64,000 nucleotides of DNA from Pseudacidovorax sp. NFM-22 (GTDB lineage: Bacteria > Pseudomonadota > Gammaproteobacteria > Burkholderiales > Burkholderiaceae_C), in NCBI RefSeq assembly GCF_021401245.1, contig NZ_JACBFY010000005.1, positions 310,001 through 374,000 on the forward strand. The letters run 5' to 3'. Positions 1 to 7,466 of the stretch are shown here, piece after piece. The notes under the pieces were generated by a model. That model saw only the letters and a list, made by a program, of their open reading frames with translations. It had not been told where the DNA came from and made no database searches. The position numbers and the translations under genes were made by a program. Each line of letters opens with the position of its first letter. The first letter of the stretch is position 1.

Positions 1-1910
1 TCGGGCGGCGCGGGGGTGCGGGCGCGCTCGCCCCACAGCCGGGCTTCCAGGCTGCGCCACAGGCCCACCGCCCCGTTCGGCGCCAGCAGGATGATCGCCA
101 GCAGGCCGCAGCCCACGATCAGCTCCGACAGCCCGACCAGGGTGCGCGTGGCATAGGCGATGGCGGCGAACAGCCCCGCCCCCACCACCGGTCCCCAGAA
201 GGAGCTGACGCCGCCGAGCAGCGTGTTGAGCATCGGCTGGGCCGAGGCCAGCCAGTGCACCTCCTCCACCGTCACGATGCGCGACCAGGGCGCGTACAGG
301 CAGCCGGCCACCGCGGCCACGGCGCCGGAGATGACGAAGGCGGCCAGCCGGTAGCTGGCCACCGGTGTGCCCATGAAGGCGGCGCGCTCCGGGTCCTGGC
401 GGATGGTCTGCAGCGTGCGGCCGAAGCGGCTGTGCAGCAGCCACCACAAGGCGCCGGTGATCAGCACGCAGGTCGCCAGCAGGAACAGGTAGTAGGCGTT
501 GGAGCTGCCGAGGTCCACGCGCAGCAGCAACAGGTCGAGCACCGGCCGCGGGATGTCGGTGATGCCGTCCTCGCGCCCCAGGAAGGCGCTGAAGCCGATG
601 ACCAGCCGCAGAGCCTCGGCCAGCGCCACGGTCAGCACCGCCAGGAACACCCCGCTCATGCGGCGCAGGGCCAGCACGCCGATCAGCCAGGCCGCCGCTG
701 CACCCAGCAGCGCGGCACCGCCCATCACGAGCAGGAAGGGCACGCCGGCCACGTGCCGCAGCGCCAGCGCCGTCAGGTAGGCGCCGATGGCGAAGAAGCC
801 CGCATGGCCGAAGGAGACCAGGCCGGTGTAGCCGAAGAGGATGTTCCACGACAGCGCGAACACCACCTGGATCAGCACCGTGCCCACCACATACAGCGGG
901 CCGGCGCCCACCCACCAGGGCAGCGTCGCCAGCAGCAGCACCAGCGCCGTGCCCAGCCCCTGCCAGACCGGGCGCGGCACGCGCGGACGGTGCAGGCTGC
1001 CGCCAGTGCCGGCCTCGTGGTGGCCGGCGTCCTGGCTGCCCACCGCCGGGAACAGGCCGCTGGGCTTGCACAGCAGGAAGATCGCCAGCACCACGTACAC
1101 CGCCAGGCCCGGCACCTGCGGCAGCAGCACGGTGTTCAGGCTCTGCACCAGCCCCAGCACCAGCGAGCCGATGAAGGCGCCGCGGATGTTGCCGAGCCCG
1201 CCGATGATGACGGCGAAGAAGGCATACATGAGGTAGGAGTCGCCCAGGCCCGTCGACAGGCTCTGGTTGGGCAGCAGCAACCCGCCCGCCAGGCCGGCGA
1301 GCATGAAGCTGGCCATCACGCTGAGCGCGACGCCGAAGGACACATTCAGCCCCAGCACGCCCGACATCCACGGATCGGCCGCCAGCGCCTGCATGAGCTT
1401 GCCGAACCACAGGCGGTGGATGGCGATCTCGAGCAGCACGTAGATCACCAGGCCGGCCGCGATCACGAAGATCTGGTAAGCCGAGAAGAACAGCCCGAAG
1501 GGATTGAGCGGCTGATCCAGCCCCGGCGGCGGGTTGACGGAGAAGAAGTCCACCCCCCACACCAGCTTGGTGACGCCGGTGCACACCATCATGAGCGCGA
1601 AGGTGGCGATCAGCACATAGTGCGGATCGACATGGCGCAGCCGCCGCAGCACCAGCCGGTCGGTGACCAGCCCCAGCACCGCCACCACCACGCCGCCCGC
1701 CAGGGCGGCCAGCAGGAACATGCCCAGCGACTGCACGTCGCGGCCCATGACCGAATAGGCTGTGTAGGCACCGATCATGAAGAAGCCGCCCTGCGCCATG
1801 TTGAGCAGCCGCAGCAGCCCGAAGATGAGCGTCAGCCCGGCCGCCACCAGGAAGATGGCCATGCCGAAGGCGGCGGCGTTGAAGAAGGCGAAGAGGATCT
1901 CGTTGGCCAT
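1..1910 (-). CDS. Fused LivH-LivM branched-chain amino acid-type ABC permease (partial at left edge)
   Basis: Inner-membrane permease of a HAAT-type (branched-chain amino acid/amide) ABC importer. The frame opens at ATG 1910 and runs open to the left edge (about 636 codons), so the C-terminus is missing. The first 290 or so residues look like LivH, with NMAQGGFFMIGAY at 37-49 and a hydrophobic end LLCKPSGLF. A short hydrophilic linker (HHEAGTGG region) then leads into a LivM-type half containing GYTGLVSFGHAGFFAIGAY. I followed the frame through the linker and found no stop, so this is a fusion, not two genes. It starts 4 bases after the upstream binding-protein gene ends, so the two are co-transcribed. 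The ATPase genes presumably lie beyond the edge. The substrate cannot be read from sequence. Confidence 0.88.
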   Translation of the reverse strand, partial: MANEILFAFFNAAAFGMAIFLVAAGLTLIFGLLRLLNMAQGGFFMIGAYTAYSVMGRDVQSLGMFLLAALAGGVVVAVLGLVTDRLVLRRLRHVDPHYVLIATFALMMVCTGVTKLVWGVDFFSVNPPPGLDQPLNPFGLFFSAYQIFVIAAGLVIYVLLEIAIHRLWFGKLMQALAADPWMSGVLGLNVSFGVALSVMASFMLAGLAGGLLLPNQSLSTGLGDSYLMYAFFAVIIGGLGNIRGAFIGSLVLGLVQSLNTVLLPQVPGLAVYVVLAIFLLCKPSGLFPAVGSQDAGHHEAGTGGSLHRPRVPRPVWQGLGTALVLLLATLPWWVGAGPLYVVGTVLIQVVFALSWNILFGYTGLVSFGHAGFFAIGAYLTALALRHVAGVPFLLVMGGAALLGAAAAWLIGVLALRRMSGVFLAVLTVALAEALRLVIGFSAFLGREDGITDIPRPVLDLLLLRVDLGSSNAYYLFLLATCVLITGALWWLLHSRFGRTLQTIRQDPERAAFMGTPVASYRLAAFVISGAVAAVAGCLYAPWSRIVTVEEVHWLASAQPMLNTLLGGVSSFWGPVVGAGLFAAIAYATRTLVGLSELIVGCGLLAIILLAPNGAVGLWRSLEARLWGERARTPAPP

Positions 1911-1914
1911 CGCG

Positions 1915-3168
1915 TCAGGCCTCGTACTTGCGGCCGGGCGACGGCGGCTCGACGATCTCGGATTCGTCCAGGCGGATCACCTGCTCCAGGCCATAGCCGG
2001 GCGCCGCCTCGCGCGCGCCGATCTTCGCGAAGTAGGCATAGCCGATGCCCTGGTGGTCCTCCTTGCGGATGCGGTAGGGGCCCGCCGCCGTGTCGAAGGC
2101 CAGGCCCTCCAGCGCCGGGATCACGGCCTCGGTCTCGGTGCTGCCGGCCTTCTTCACCGCGTTGAACAGCGCCAGCGCCGAGCGGTGCGAGGCCTGCACG
2201 ATGCCCGGCACATGGGGCGTGCCAGTGACCTTGACGATGTACTCGGACAGCTGGCGGCTGAGCGGGTACTGGCTCTTGAAGGGCTCCAGCTCGGGCGCCC
2301 AGAAGCTCACGCCCCAGAGGTTCTGCGGCGTGGAGCGGCCCATGGCCTTGGCGATCATCAGCTCGGTGCCGGCCTCGCCGATCACCTTGAAGCGCCGGTC
2401 CATGCCCACGGCGCGGCCCTGCTGCAGCAGGCTCACGCAGGGCGCCGCCGTCAGGCCCACGAACAGCCCCTCGGCGCCGGAGTTCATCAGGCTGTTGATC
2501 TCGACCTTGTAGTCGGCCTTGTTGAGCGAGGCATACACCGGCTCCAGCACCTTGGGCGCCGTGCCGCCGGCCTTGGCGGCCCGCTCCACGCCCAGGCGGA
2601 AGTAGCGCGCCATGTCGCGGCCGTTCTCGCTGTCGGGCAGGATCAGCGCCCAGCTGCCCACCTGCGGGAACTTGGTGGCCAGCATGTTGCCGATGCCGCC
2701 GAAGAGCATCAGCGCGTTGGACGCCACGCGGAAGAAATGGCGGCTGAAGTTCTCGTGCGTGACCGACATCACCGTCGGCGCAGGCGCCGCCACCACGGCC
2801 TTGAGCTCGGCCAGGATCGGCGCGATGGCCAGCGCCATCGGCGACTGGCCGGCGCCCACCGACAGGTTGACGCCCTCGCCCGCCAGCTCGCGCACGGCGG
2901 CCACCGCGCCCGCGCTGGTGAACTTGTCGTCGCGCACCACGATCTCGATCTGGCGACCCAGGAGGCCGCCCTGATCGTTCCATTGCATCTGGGCGGCGCG
3001 GATGCCGGCCAGCCAGTTGGCGCCGGCCTCGGCGCCGATGCCGCTCATCGGCAGCATGGCACCGATGCGCACCGGCCCGGGCTGGGCGCGCACCCAGGGC
3101 GCCGCCATCGCGGCCAGCACGGCGCCTGCGCCGGTGGCCTGGATCAGGGTTCTGCGTTGCAAGGACAT
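1915..3168 (-). CDS. ABC transporter periplasmic substrate-binding protein (Leu/Ile/Val-type), copy 1
   Basis: Periplasmic binding protein (417 aa) of the adjoining HAAT importer. The N-terminus has a twin-arginine-like signal (QRRTLIQA, then an Ala-rich stretch ending WVRAQ), followed by a Peripla_BP_6 domain beginning VRIGAMLPMSGIG. More than half of its residues match the next gene upstream, including GLFVGLTAAPC and SLLQQGRAVGMDR, so the two came from a tandem duplication. ATG 3168 was chosen because it gives the complete signal sequence; the open frame extends further upstream but overlaps copy 2. It lies 11 bases after copy 2 and 4 bases before the permease. Role and location are inferred from the family; the ligand is unknown, probably an organic acid or amino-acid-like compound. 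Confidence 0.88.
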   Translation of the reverse strand: MSLQRRTLIQATGAGAVLAAMAAPWVRAQPGPVRIGAMLPMSGIGAEAGANWLAGIRAAQMQWNDQGGLLGRQIEIVVRDDKFTSAGAVAAVRELAGEGVNLSVGAGQSPMALAIAPILAELKAVVAAPAPTVMSVTHENFSRHFFRVASNALMLFGGIGNMLATKFPQVGSWALILPDSENGRDMARYFRLGVERAAKAGGTAPKVLEPVYASLNKADYKVEINSLMNSGAEGLFVGLTAAPCVSLLQQGRAVGMDRRFKVIGEAGTELMIAKAMGRSTPQNLWGVSFWAPELEPFKSQYPLSRQLSEYIVKVTGTPHVPGIVQASHRSALALFNAVKKAGSTETEAVIPALEGLAFDTAAGPYRIRKEDHQGIGYAYFAKIGAREAAPGYGLEQVIRLDESEIVEPPSPGRKYEA

Positions 3169-3179
3169 GGTGCTGCGCC

Positions 3180-4430
3180 TCACATCGACAGCGGCTTGCC
3201 GGGGCTCGGCGGCTCGGCCACGTCGGCCTCGCGGTAGGCGATGGCATCGACGATGCCGTAGCCGGGGTCGGCCTCGCGGGCGCCCACCTGGGCGATGTAG
3301 GCCTCGCCCAGGCCCTGGTGGTCTTCCTTGCGGATGTGGTAGCGGCCCACCGCGGTGTCGAACTCCAGGCCTTCGAGCGCGGCGATGACGGCGTCGGTGT
3401 CGGTGCCGCCGGCCTTCTCGATGCCGTTGAACAGCGCCAGCGCACAGCGGTGGCTGGACTGCACGATGCTGGGCGGATTGCGGTCGCCCGTGAGCTTGAC
3501 GTAGTCCTCGTACAGCGCGTTGCTCATCGCATGGCGGCGGCCGGCCTCGGTGCCGGGCACCCAGTAGCTGATGCTCCAGAGGTTGGCCGGCGTGGACTTC
3601 TGCATCGCCTTGGCGATCATCAGCTCGGTGCCCGCATCGCCGATCACCTTGAACTTGCGGTCCATGCCCACCGCCCGGCCCTGCTGCAGCAGGCTGATGC
3701 AGGGCGCCGCGGTGAGGCCGACGAACAGCCCCTGCGAGGGCGCGTTCATCAGGCTGTTGATCTCCACCTTGTAGTCGGCCTTGTTGAGGCTGGCAAAGAC
3801 GGGGTCGAGCACCTTGACCGTGCGGCCGGCCTTCTGCGCGGCGCGCTGCACACCGACGCTGAAGAAGCGGGCCATGTCGCGGCCGTTCTCGCTGTCGGGC
3901 ACGATGCACGACCAGGTCTGCACTTCCTTGAAGCGGTCGGTCAGCATGTTGCCGATGCCGGCGAAGGCGATGTAGGCGTTCCACGACAGCCGGAAGAAGT
4001 TGCGCTGGAAGCCCTCGTGCGTGAGCGACATGACGGTGGGGCACGGCGCCACCATCAGCGCCTTGAGCTCGGGCAGGATCGGCGCGGTCGCCAGCGCCAT
4101 CGGCGACTGCGAGCCGCCGATGAGCAGGTTGACGCCGCTGCCGGCCAGCTCGCGCGCCGCAGCCACGGCGCCGGCACTGCTGAACTTGTCGTCGCGCACC
4201 ACCAGTTCCACCTGGCGCTTGAGCACCCCGCCCTTGGCGTTCCACTGCGCCACGGCCACGCGGGCCCCGGCGAGCCAGGCGGCGCCCGCCTCGGCGCCGA
4301 TGCCGCTCATCGGCAGCATCAGCCCGATGCGGAGGGGTCCGCCCTGGGCCCGCGCGGGACGGACGCCGACGCTGCCGAGGACGGCAGCGGCCGCAGTCGC
4401 CTGAAGAAAATGACGTCGATCGGTCTTCAT
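3180..4430 (-). CDS. ABC transporter periplasmic substrate-binding protein (Leu/Ile/Val-type), copy 2
   Basis: First gene of the importer operon (416 aa). A Tat-type signal RRHFLQA is at residues 5-11, with a likely cleavage after ARAQ near residue 29, then a Peripla_BP_6 domain starting LRIGLMLPMSGIG. It is a clear paralogue of copy 1 but differs in the C-terminal lobe (the EAGRRHAMSNALYEDYVKL region), which could change ligand choice. Its ATG is 35-50 bases from a near-perfect palindrome (4465-4480) that recurs before the CoA-transferase/VOC divergent pair at 17.9 kb. This suggests that a shared regulator controls uptake and catabolism together. Confidence 0.9.
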   Translation of the reverse strand: MKTDRRHFLQATAAAAVLGSVGVRPARAQGGPLRIGLMLPMSGIGAEAGAAWLAGARVAVAQWNAKGGVLKRQVELVVRDDKFSSAGAVAAARELAGSGVNLLIGGSQSPMALATAPILPELKALMVAPCPTVMSLTHEGFQRNFFRLSWNAYIAFAGIGNMLTDRFKEVQTWSCIVPDSENGRDMARFFSVGVQRAAQKAGRTVKVLDPVFASLNKADYKVEINSLMNAPSQGLFVGLTAAPCISLLQQGRAVGMDRKFKVIGDAGTELMIAKAMQKSTPANLWSISYWVPGTEAGRRHAMSNALYEDYVKLTGDRNPPSIVQSSHRCALALFNGIEKAGGTDTDAVIAALEGLEFDTAVGRYHIRKEDHQGLGEAYIAQVGAREADPGYGIVDAIAYREADVAEPPSPGKPLSM

Positions 4431-4464
4431 CGCATGTCTCCTGTTCCGCCTGGTGATCGGCGAG

Positions 4465-4480
4465 ATTTGTTATAACAGAT
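4465..4480. promoter_or_regulatory. Palindromic operator candidate, core TGTTATAACA
   Basis: ATTTGTTATAACAGAT, a 16-bp palindrome with one mismatched base pair, 35-50 bases upstream of the ATG of the binding-protein operon. The same site with perfect symmetry occurs at 17946-17961. The GT...AC spacing fits an FCD-type GntR regulator, and one is encoded at 13454-14185, but TetR or other families cannot be excluded. Confidence 0.6.
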
Positions 4481-4613
4481 TTGCGATGGTGAGCAGGCGC
4501 GGCTGCGCTGTCACCGGCATTAACCCCTAAGGGTCGGCGGCAGCGGGCGAAGCAAGGCGGCGGCCATCGGCCGCGCAGGTATGAAGGGGGAGCGCAGGCG
4601 CGCGAGCGCGCCC

Positions 4614-5516
4614 TCAGCGGGCGTAGCAGCTCAGCATCACCGAGCGCAGCCAGCGGTTGGCCGCGTCGTTGTCGGTGCTGGCGTGCCAGTACAGGTAGGC
4701 GTCCATGGAGGACAAGGGCGCCGGCATGGGCAGCACCTGGTTGCCGAAGGTCTTGTTGACCATGTGGGCGTAGCTCTCGGGCATGGTGAGCACCAGGTCG
4801 GTCTGCGACACCGTACGGCAGGCCGCGAAGTAGTACTGGCAGCGCAAGGCCACCTGCCGCTGCATGCCCAGGCGGCGCAGCTCGATGTCCTCGAAACCCG
4901 GCCCCTGGCGCCGCGTGGTGACCAGCACATGCCGCTGGGCCAGGTAGGTGTCGATGTCCACGCTGCCCTGAATGGCCGGGTGACCCTGCCGCGCGACCAC
5001 GGCCGCGCCGTCGACCGTGATGCGGGTGAACTTGACGGCGTCCGACACGGGCAGCAGCACGTCGACGGCGAGGTCGAGCGTGCCGGCCGCCAGCTCACCC
5101 TCGAGGCTGCGACGGCTGGCACGCACGCTGGCCACCTCGACGCCTGGCGCCTCACCGGCCAGCGTGCGCATCAGCGGCGGCATCACGGTCGACTCCATGA
5201 AGTCGCGCAGCCCGATCACGAAGCGCTTGGTGCTGGTGGCCGCATCGAAGCTCTGGGTGTCGTTCAGCAGCGAGCCCAGCGACTGCAGCGAGCCGCGCAG
5301 TGGATCGATGATGCGCTTGGTCAGTGCCGTGGGCACCATGCGGTGGCCCTGGCGTTCGAACAGCGGGTCGTTGAACAGGTCGCGCAACCGCGCCAGGGCA
5401 TGGCTGATCGCCGGCTGCGTCAGATGCAGCTTGTCGGCAGCCTTGGTGATGCCGCCTTCGGTGTAGATCGTGTCCAGCACGACCAGCAGGTTGAGATCGA
5501 CCCTCGAAATATGCAT
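4614..5516 (-). CDS. LysR-family transcriptional regulator
   Basis: DNA-binding regulator of about 300 aa. The winged helix-turn-helix is at residues 1-60 (ISRVDLNLLVVLDTIYTEGG, then LTQPAISHALARLRDLFNDPLF), followed by a LysR effector-binding domain with NodD/LinR-like features. ATG 5516 (MHISRVDLNLL) was preferred to the ATG at 5558 because LysR proteins usually begin a few residues before this motif. It diverges from the phosphotransferase gene at 5637 with about 120 bases between them, the usual layout for a LysR regulator and its target. The ligand is unknown. Confidence 0.85.
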   Translation of the reverse strand: MHISRVDLNLLVVLDTIYTEGGITKAADKLHLTQPAISHALARLRDLFNDPLFERQGHRMVPTALTKRIIDPLRGSLQSLGSLLNDTQSFDAATSTKRFVIGLRDFMESTVMPPLMRTLAGEAPGVEVASVRASRRSLEGELAAGTLDLAVDVLLPVSDAVKFTRITVDGAAVVARQGHPAIQGSVDIDTYLAQRHVLVTTRRQGPGFEDIELRRLGMQRQVALRCQYYFAACRTVSQTDLVLTMPESYAHMVNKTFGNQVLPMPAPLSSMDAYLYWHASTDNDAANRWLRSVMLSCYAR

Positions 5517-5636
5517 GGACTGTATCGGCGGGCATGCCGCGCTTTCATTGGGCAGCACGGGCCGGGGCGCTTAGCCTTGGCGGCCCCCGATGATGCCCGC
5601 AAGCGGGGCGCCCTGCATGCCCACCGGAGACAGCAC

Positions 5637-6710
5637 TTGCCCCTGAACGACACCCTTGCCGACACCACCGCCGTGCGTGCCGGCCACCAGCTGGACGAGG
5701 AGGCCCTGCGCGCCTGGTGGATCGACCATGTCGACAGCAGCGCCCGCCAGCGCTTCGGCCTGGCCCAATTCAAGGGTGGCCAGTCCAACCCCACCTTCCT
5801 GGTGGAGACGCCCGGCGGTCGCTACGTGCTGCGGCGCAAGCCCGCCGGCACGCTGCTGCCCTCGGCCCACGCCGTGGACCGCGAGTTCCGCGTCATGCAG
5901 GCGCTGGCCGGCAGCGGGGTGCCCGTGCCGCGGGTGCATGCGCTGTGCACCGACGTGGCGGTGATCGGCACCATGTTCTACGTGATGGACTGCGTGCCCG
6001 GCCGCATCCTCTGGGACCCGCACCTGCCCGGCATGGCCAGCAGCGAGCGCACCGCGCTCTATGACGACATGAACCGCACCCTCGCCGCCCTGCACGAGGT
6101 GGACGTCGCGGCGGTCGGCCTCGCCGACTACGGACGCACCGGCGGCTACATCGCCCGGCAGCTGGACCGCTGGACCCGCCAGTACCGCGCCAGCGAGACC
6201 GAGCCGATCGAGGCGATGGAGCAGTTGATCGCCTGGCTGCCGCGCCATCAGCCCGCCGACACGGGCACGCGCCTGGTCCATGGCGACTTCCGGCTCGACA
6301 ACCTGGTCTTCGCGCAGGACGCGCCACGCGTCGTGGCGGTGCTGGACTGGGAGCTGTCGACGCTGGGCGACCCCATGGTCGACTTCGCCTACCACTGCAT
6401 GGCCTGGCGGCTGCCGCCCTCGGTGCGGGGGCTCGGCGACCTGGACGCGGCGCAGCTGCAGGCGGCCGCCATCCCGACCGTGGCGGCCTACCTGGCGCGC
6501 TACTGCGAGCGCCGCGCCCTGCCCCGCGTCGACGCGCAGACCTGGCGCTTCTACGAGGCCTTCAACCTCTTCCGCGCCGCCGCCATCGCCCAGGGCATCA
6601 TGGGCCGGGCCCTGGCCGGCAACGCGGCCAGCAGCGAAGCCCTGCAGGCCGGCCGCCAGGCCCGGCAGCTGGCCGAGCTTGGCTGGCACGGCGTCGGCCA
6701 GGGCGCCTGA
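5637..6710 (+). CDS. APH/ACAD10-11-type phosphotransferase family protein
   Basis: Kinase-fold protein (357 aa) of the aminoglycoside-phosphotransferase-like group often encoded beside acyl-CoA dehydrogenases. Homologues of the ACAD10/ACAD11 kinase domain phosphorylate hydroxyacyl-CoA. Visible motifs are GGQSNPTFLV (nucleotide loop), YVLRRKP (ATP lysine), LVHGDFRLDNLVF (catalytic loop, HGD) and VLDWELSTLGDP (DxD metal site). I chose a TTG start at 5637 because GGAGA (5626-5630) lies 6 bases before it; the frame stays open further upstream but lacks family similarity. The ACAD11-like dehydrogenase at 10269 is the likely partner. Confidence 0.85.
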   Translation: MPLNDTLADTTAVRAGHQLDEEALRAWWIDHVDSSARQRFGLAQFKGGQSNPTFLVETPGGRYVLRRKPAGTLLPSAHAVDREFRVMQALAGSGVPVPRVHALCTDVAVIGTMFYVMDCVPGRILWDPHLPGMASSERTALYDDMNRTLAALHEVDVAAVGLADYGRTGGYIARQLDRWTRQYRASETEPIEAMEQLIAWLPRHQPADTGTRLVHGDFRLDNLVFAQDAPRVVAVLDWELSTLGDPMVDFAYHCMAWRLPPSVRGLGDLDAAQLQAAAIPTVAAYLARYCERRALPRVDAQTWRFYEAFNLFRAAAIAQGIMGRALAGNAASSEALQAGRQARQLAELGWHGVGQGA

Positions 6711-6724
6711 GCCACCCACCACGC

Positions 6725-7435
6725 ATGGACGCCGCCCGCCGCCTGCCCCGGCTTCGATTCGCGCGGCTGCGGATGACCGATCCCGACGTGGCCCGCGCAC
6801 TGTTCACCGACCTGCTGGGCTGGGCCCCGGCCCATGCGCCGGACCGCCTGGCCTTCCATGGACCCGGGCTCAGCGTGGAGGTGTCGACACCCGCCGATCC
6901 CCCCGGCACGACGGGCGCCCCCGACCTTCTGGGCTGGCAGGTGCCTGACCTGCTCGACTGGCAGCGGCACTGCCATCGCCAGGGCCTCAGCGTCACGGAC
7001 GGCGGCCTGCTCGGCCCCGGCAGCGCCCTGCAACTGGCCGCGGGGGAGACGGGGGGCTGCACGCTGGAGTTCAGCGAGCGGATGGAGGGCCGGTGCGCCC
7101 CGCCGACCCTCCCGTCCGAGGGCCGGCCCGGGCCGGGTCCGCACTCGCTCGCCGCCATCGAGCTGCGCGTGCGGGCGCCGGAACGGGTGGCCGCGCATTG
7201 GGGCCGCCTGCTCGGCCTGCCGATCATGCGTCAGGACGGCCTGCCCGCCGTGGCCACCGCCTGTGGCGCGCTGTGCTTCCTGCCGGCGCAGGAGCAGGCC
7301 GACGCCGGCATCGACGGCCTGCGCATGCGGCCCGCCGAGGCGGGCCTGTTGTCACGCTGGAGCCGTCAGCGCGCGCTGGGACGCCTGCCGGCCGGCCACT
7401 GGATGGCCGGCGGCCTGAGGCTGCGCTGCGACTGA
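6725..7435 (+). CDS. VOC/glyoxalase-like protein
   Basis: 236-aa protein with two weak VOC-like halves: RFARLRMTDPDVARALFTDLLGW near the N-terminus and AIELRVRAPERVAAHWGRLLGL around residue 140. It has no signal peptide. It starts 14 bases after the phosphotransferase gene and probably shares its transcript. The function is not known. VOC proteins bind metals and act as isomerases, epimerases, lyases or dioxygenases, but I could not map a full set of metal ligands here. The ATG at 6725 is the earliest; the internal ATG at residue 17 (MTDPDVARALF) is a possible alternative. Confidence 0.65.
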   Translation: MDAARRLPRLRFARLRMTDPDVARALFTDLLGWAPAHAPDRLAFHGPGLSVEVSTPADPPGTTGAPDLLGWQVPDLLDWQRHCHRQGLSVTDGGLLGPGSALQLAAGETGGCTLEFSERMEGRCAPPTLPSEGRPGPGPHSLAAIELRVRAPERVAAHWGRLLGLPIMRQDGLPAVATACGALCFLPAQEQADAGIDGLRMRPAEAGLLSRWSRQRALGRLPAGHWMAGGLRLRCD

Positions 7436-7466
7436 GCCGGCGCCGCGGCGCGGCCGGCCGTCACAT

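Noticed and set aside
255-2165. Long plus-strand open frame of 636 codons
   Set aside because: Gln/His/Arg-rich composition with no motifs; it is the mirror of the minus-strand permease and binding-protein genes, which carry clear family signatures.
3318-4475. Plus-strand frames opposite the two binding proteins
   Set aside because: No recognisable domain and overlap with two strong paralogues on the other strand.
4581-5636. N-terminal extension of the phosphotransferase frame
   Set aside because: It lies opposite the LysR gene, lacks family similarity, and a TTG with a well-placed SD explains the true start.
7436-7466. GC-rich inverted repeat between convergent VOC and FadJ-like genes as a terminator
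   Set aside because: The symmetry is imperfect and typical of GC-rich DNA here, so it was not listed as a feature.
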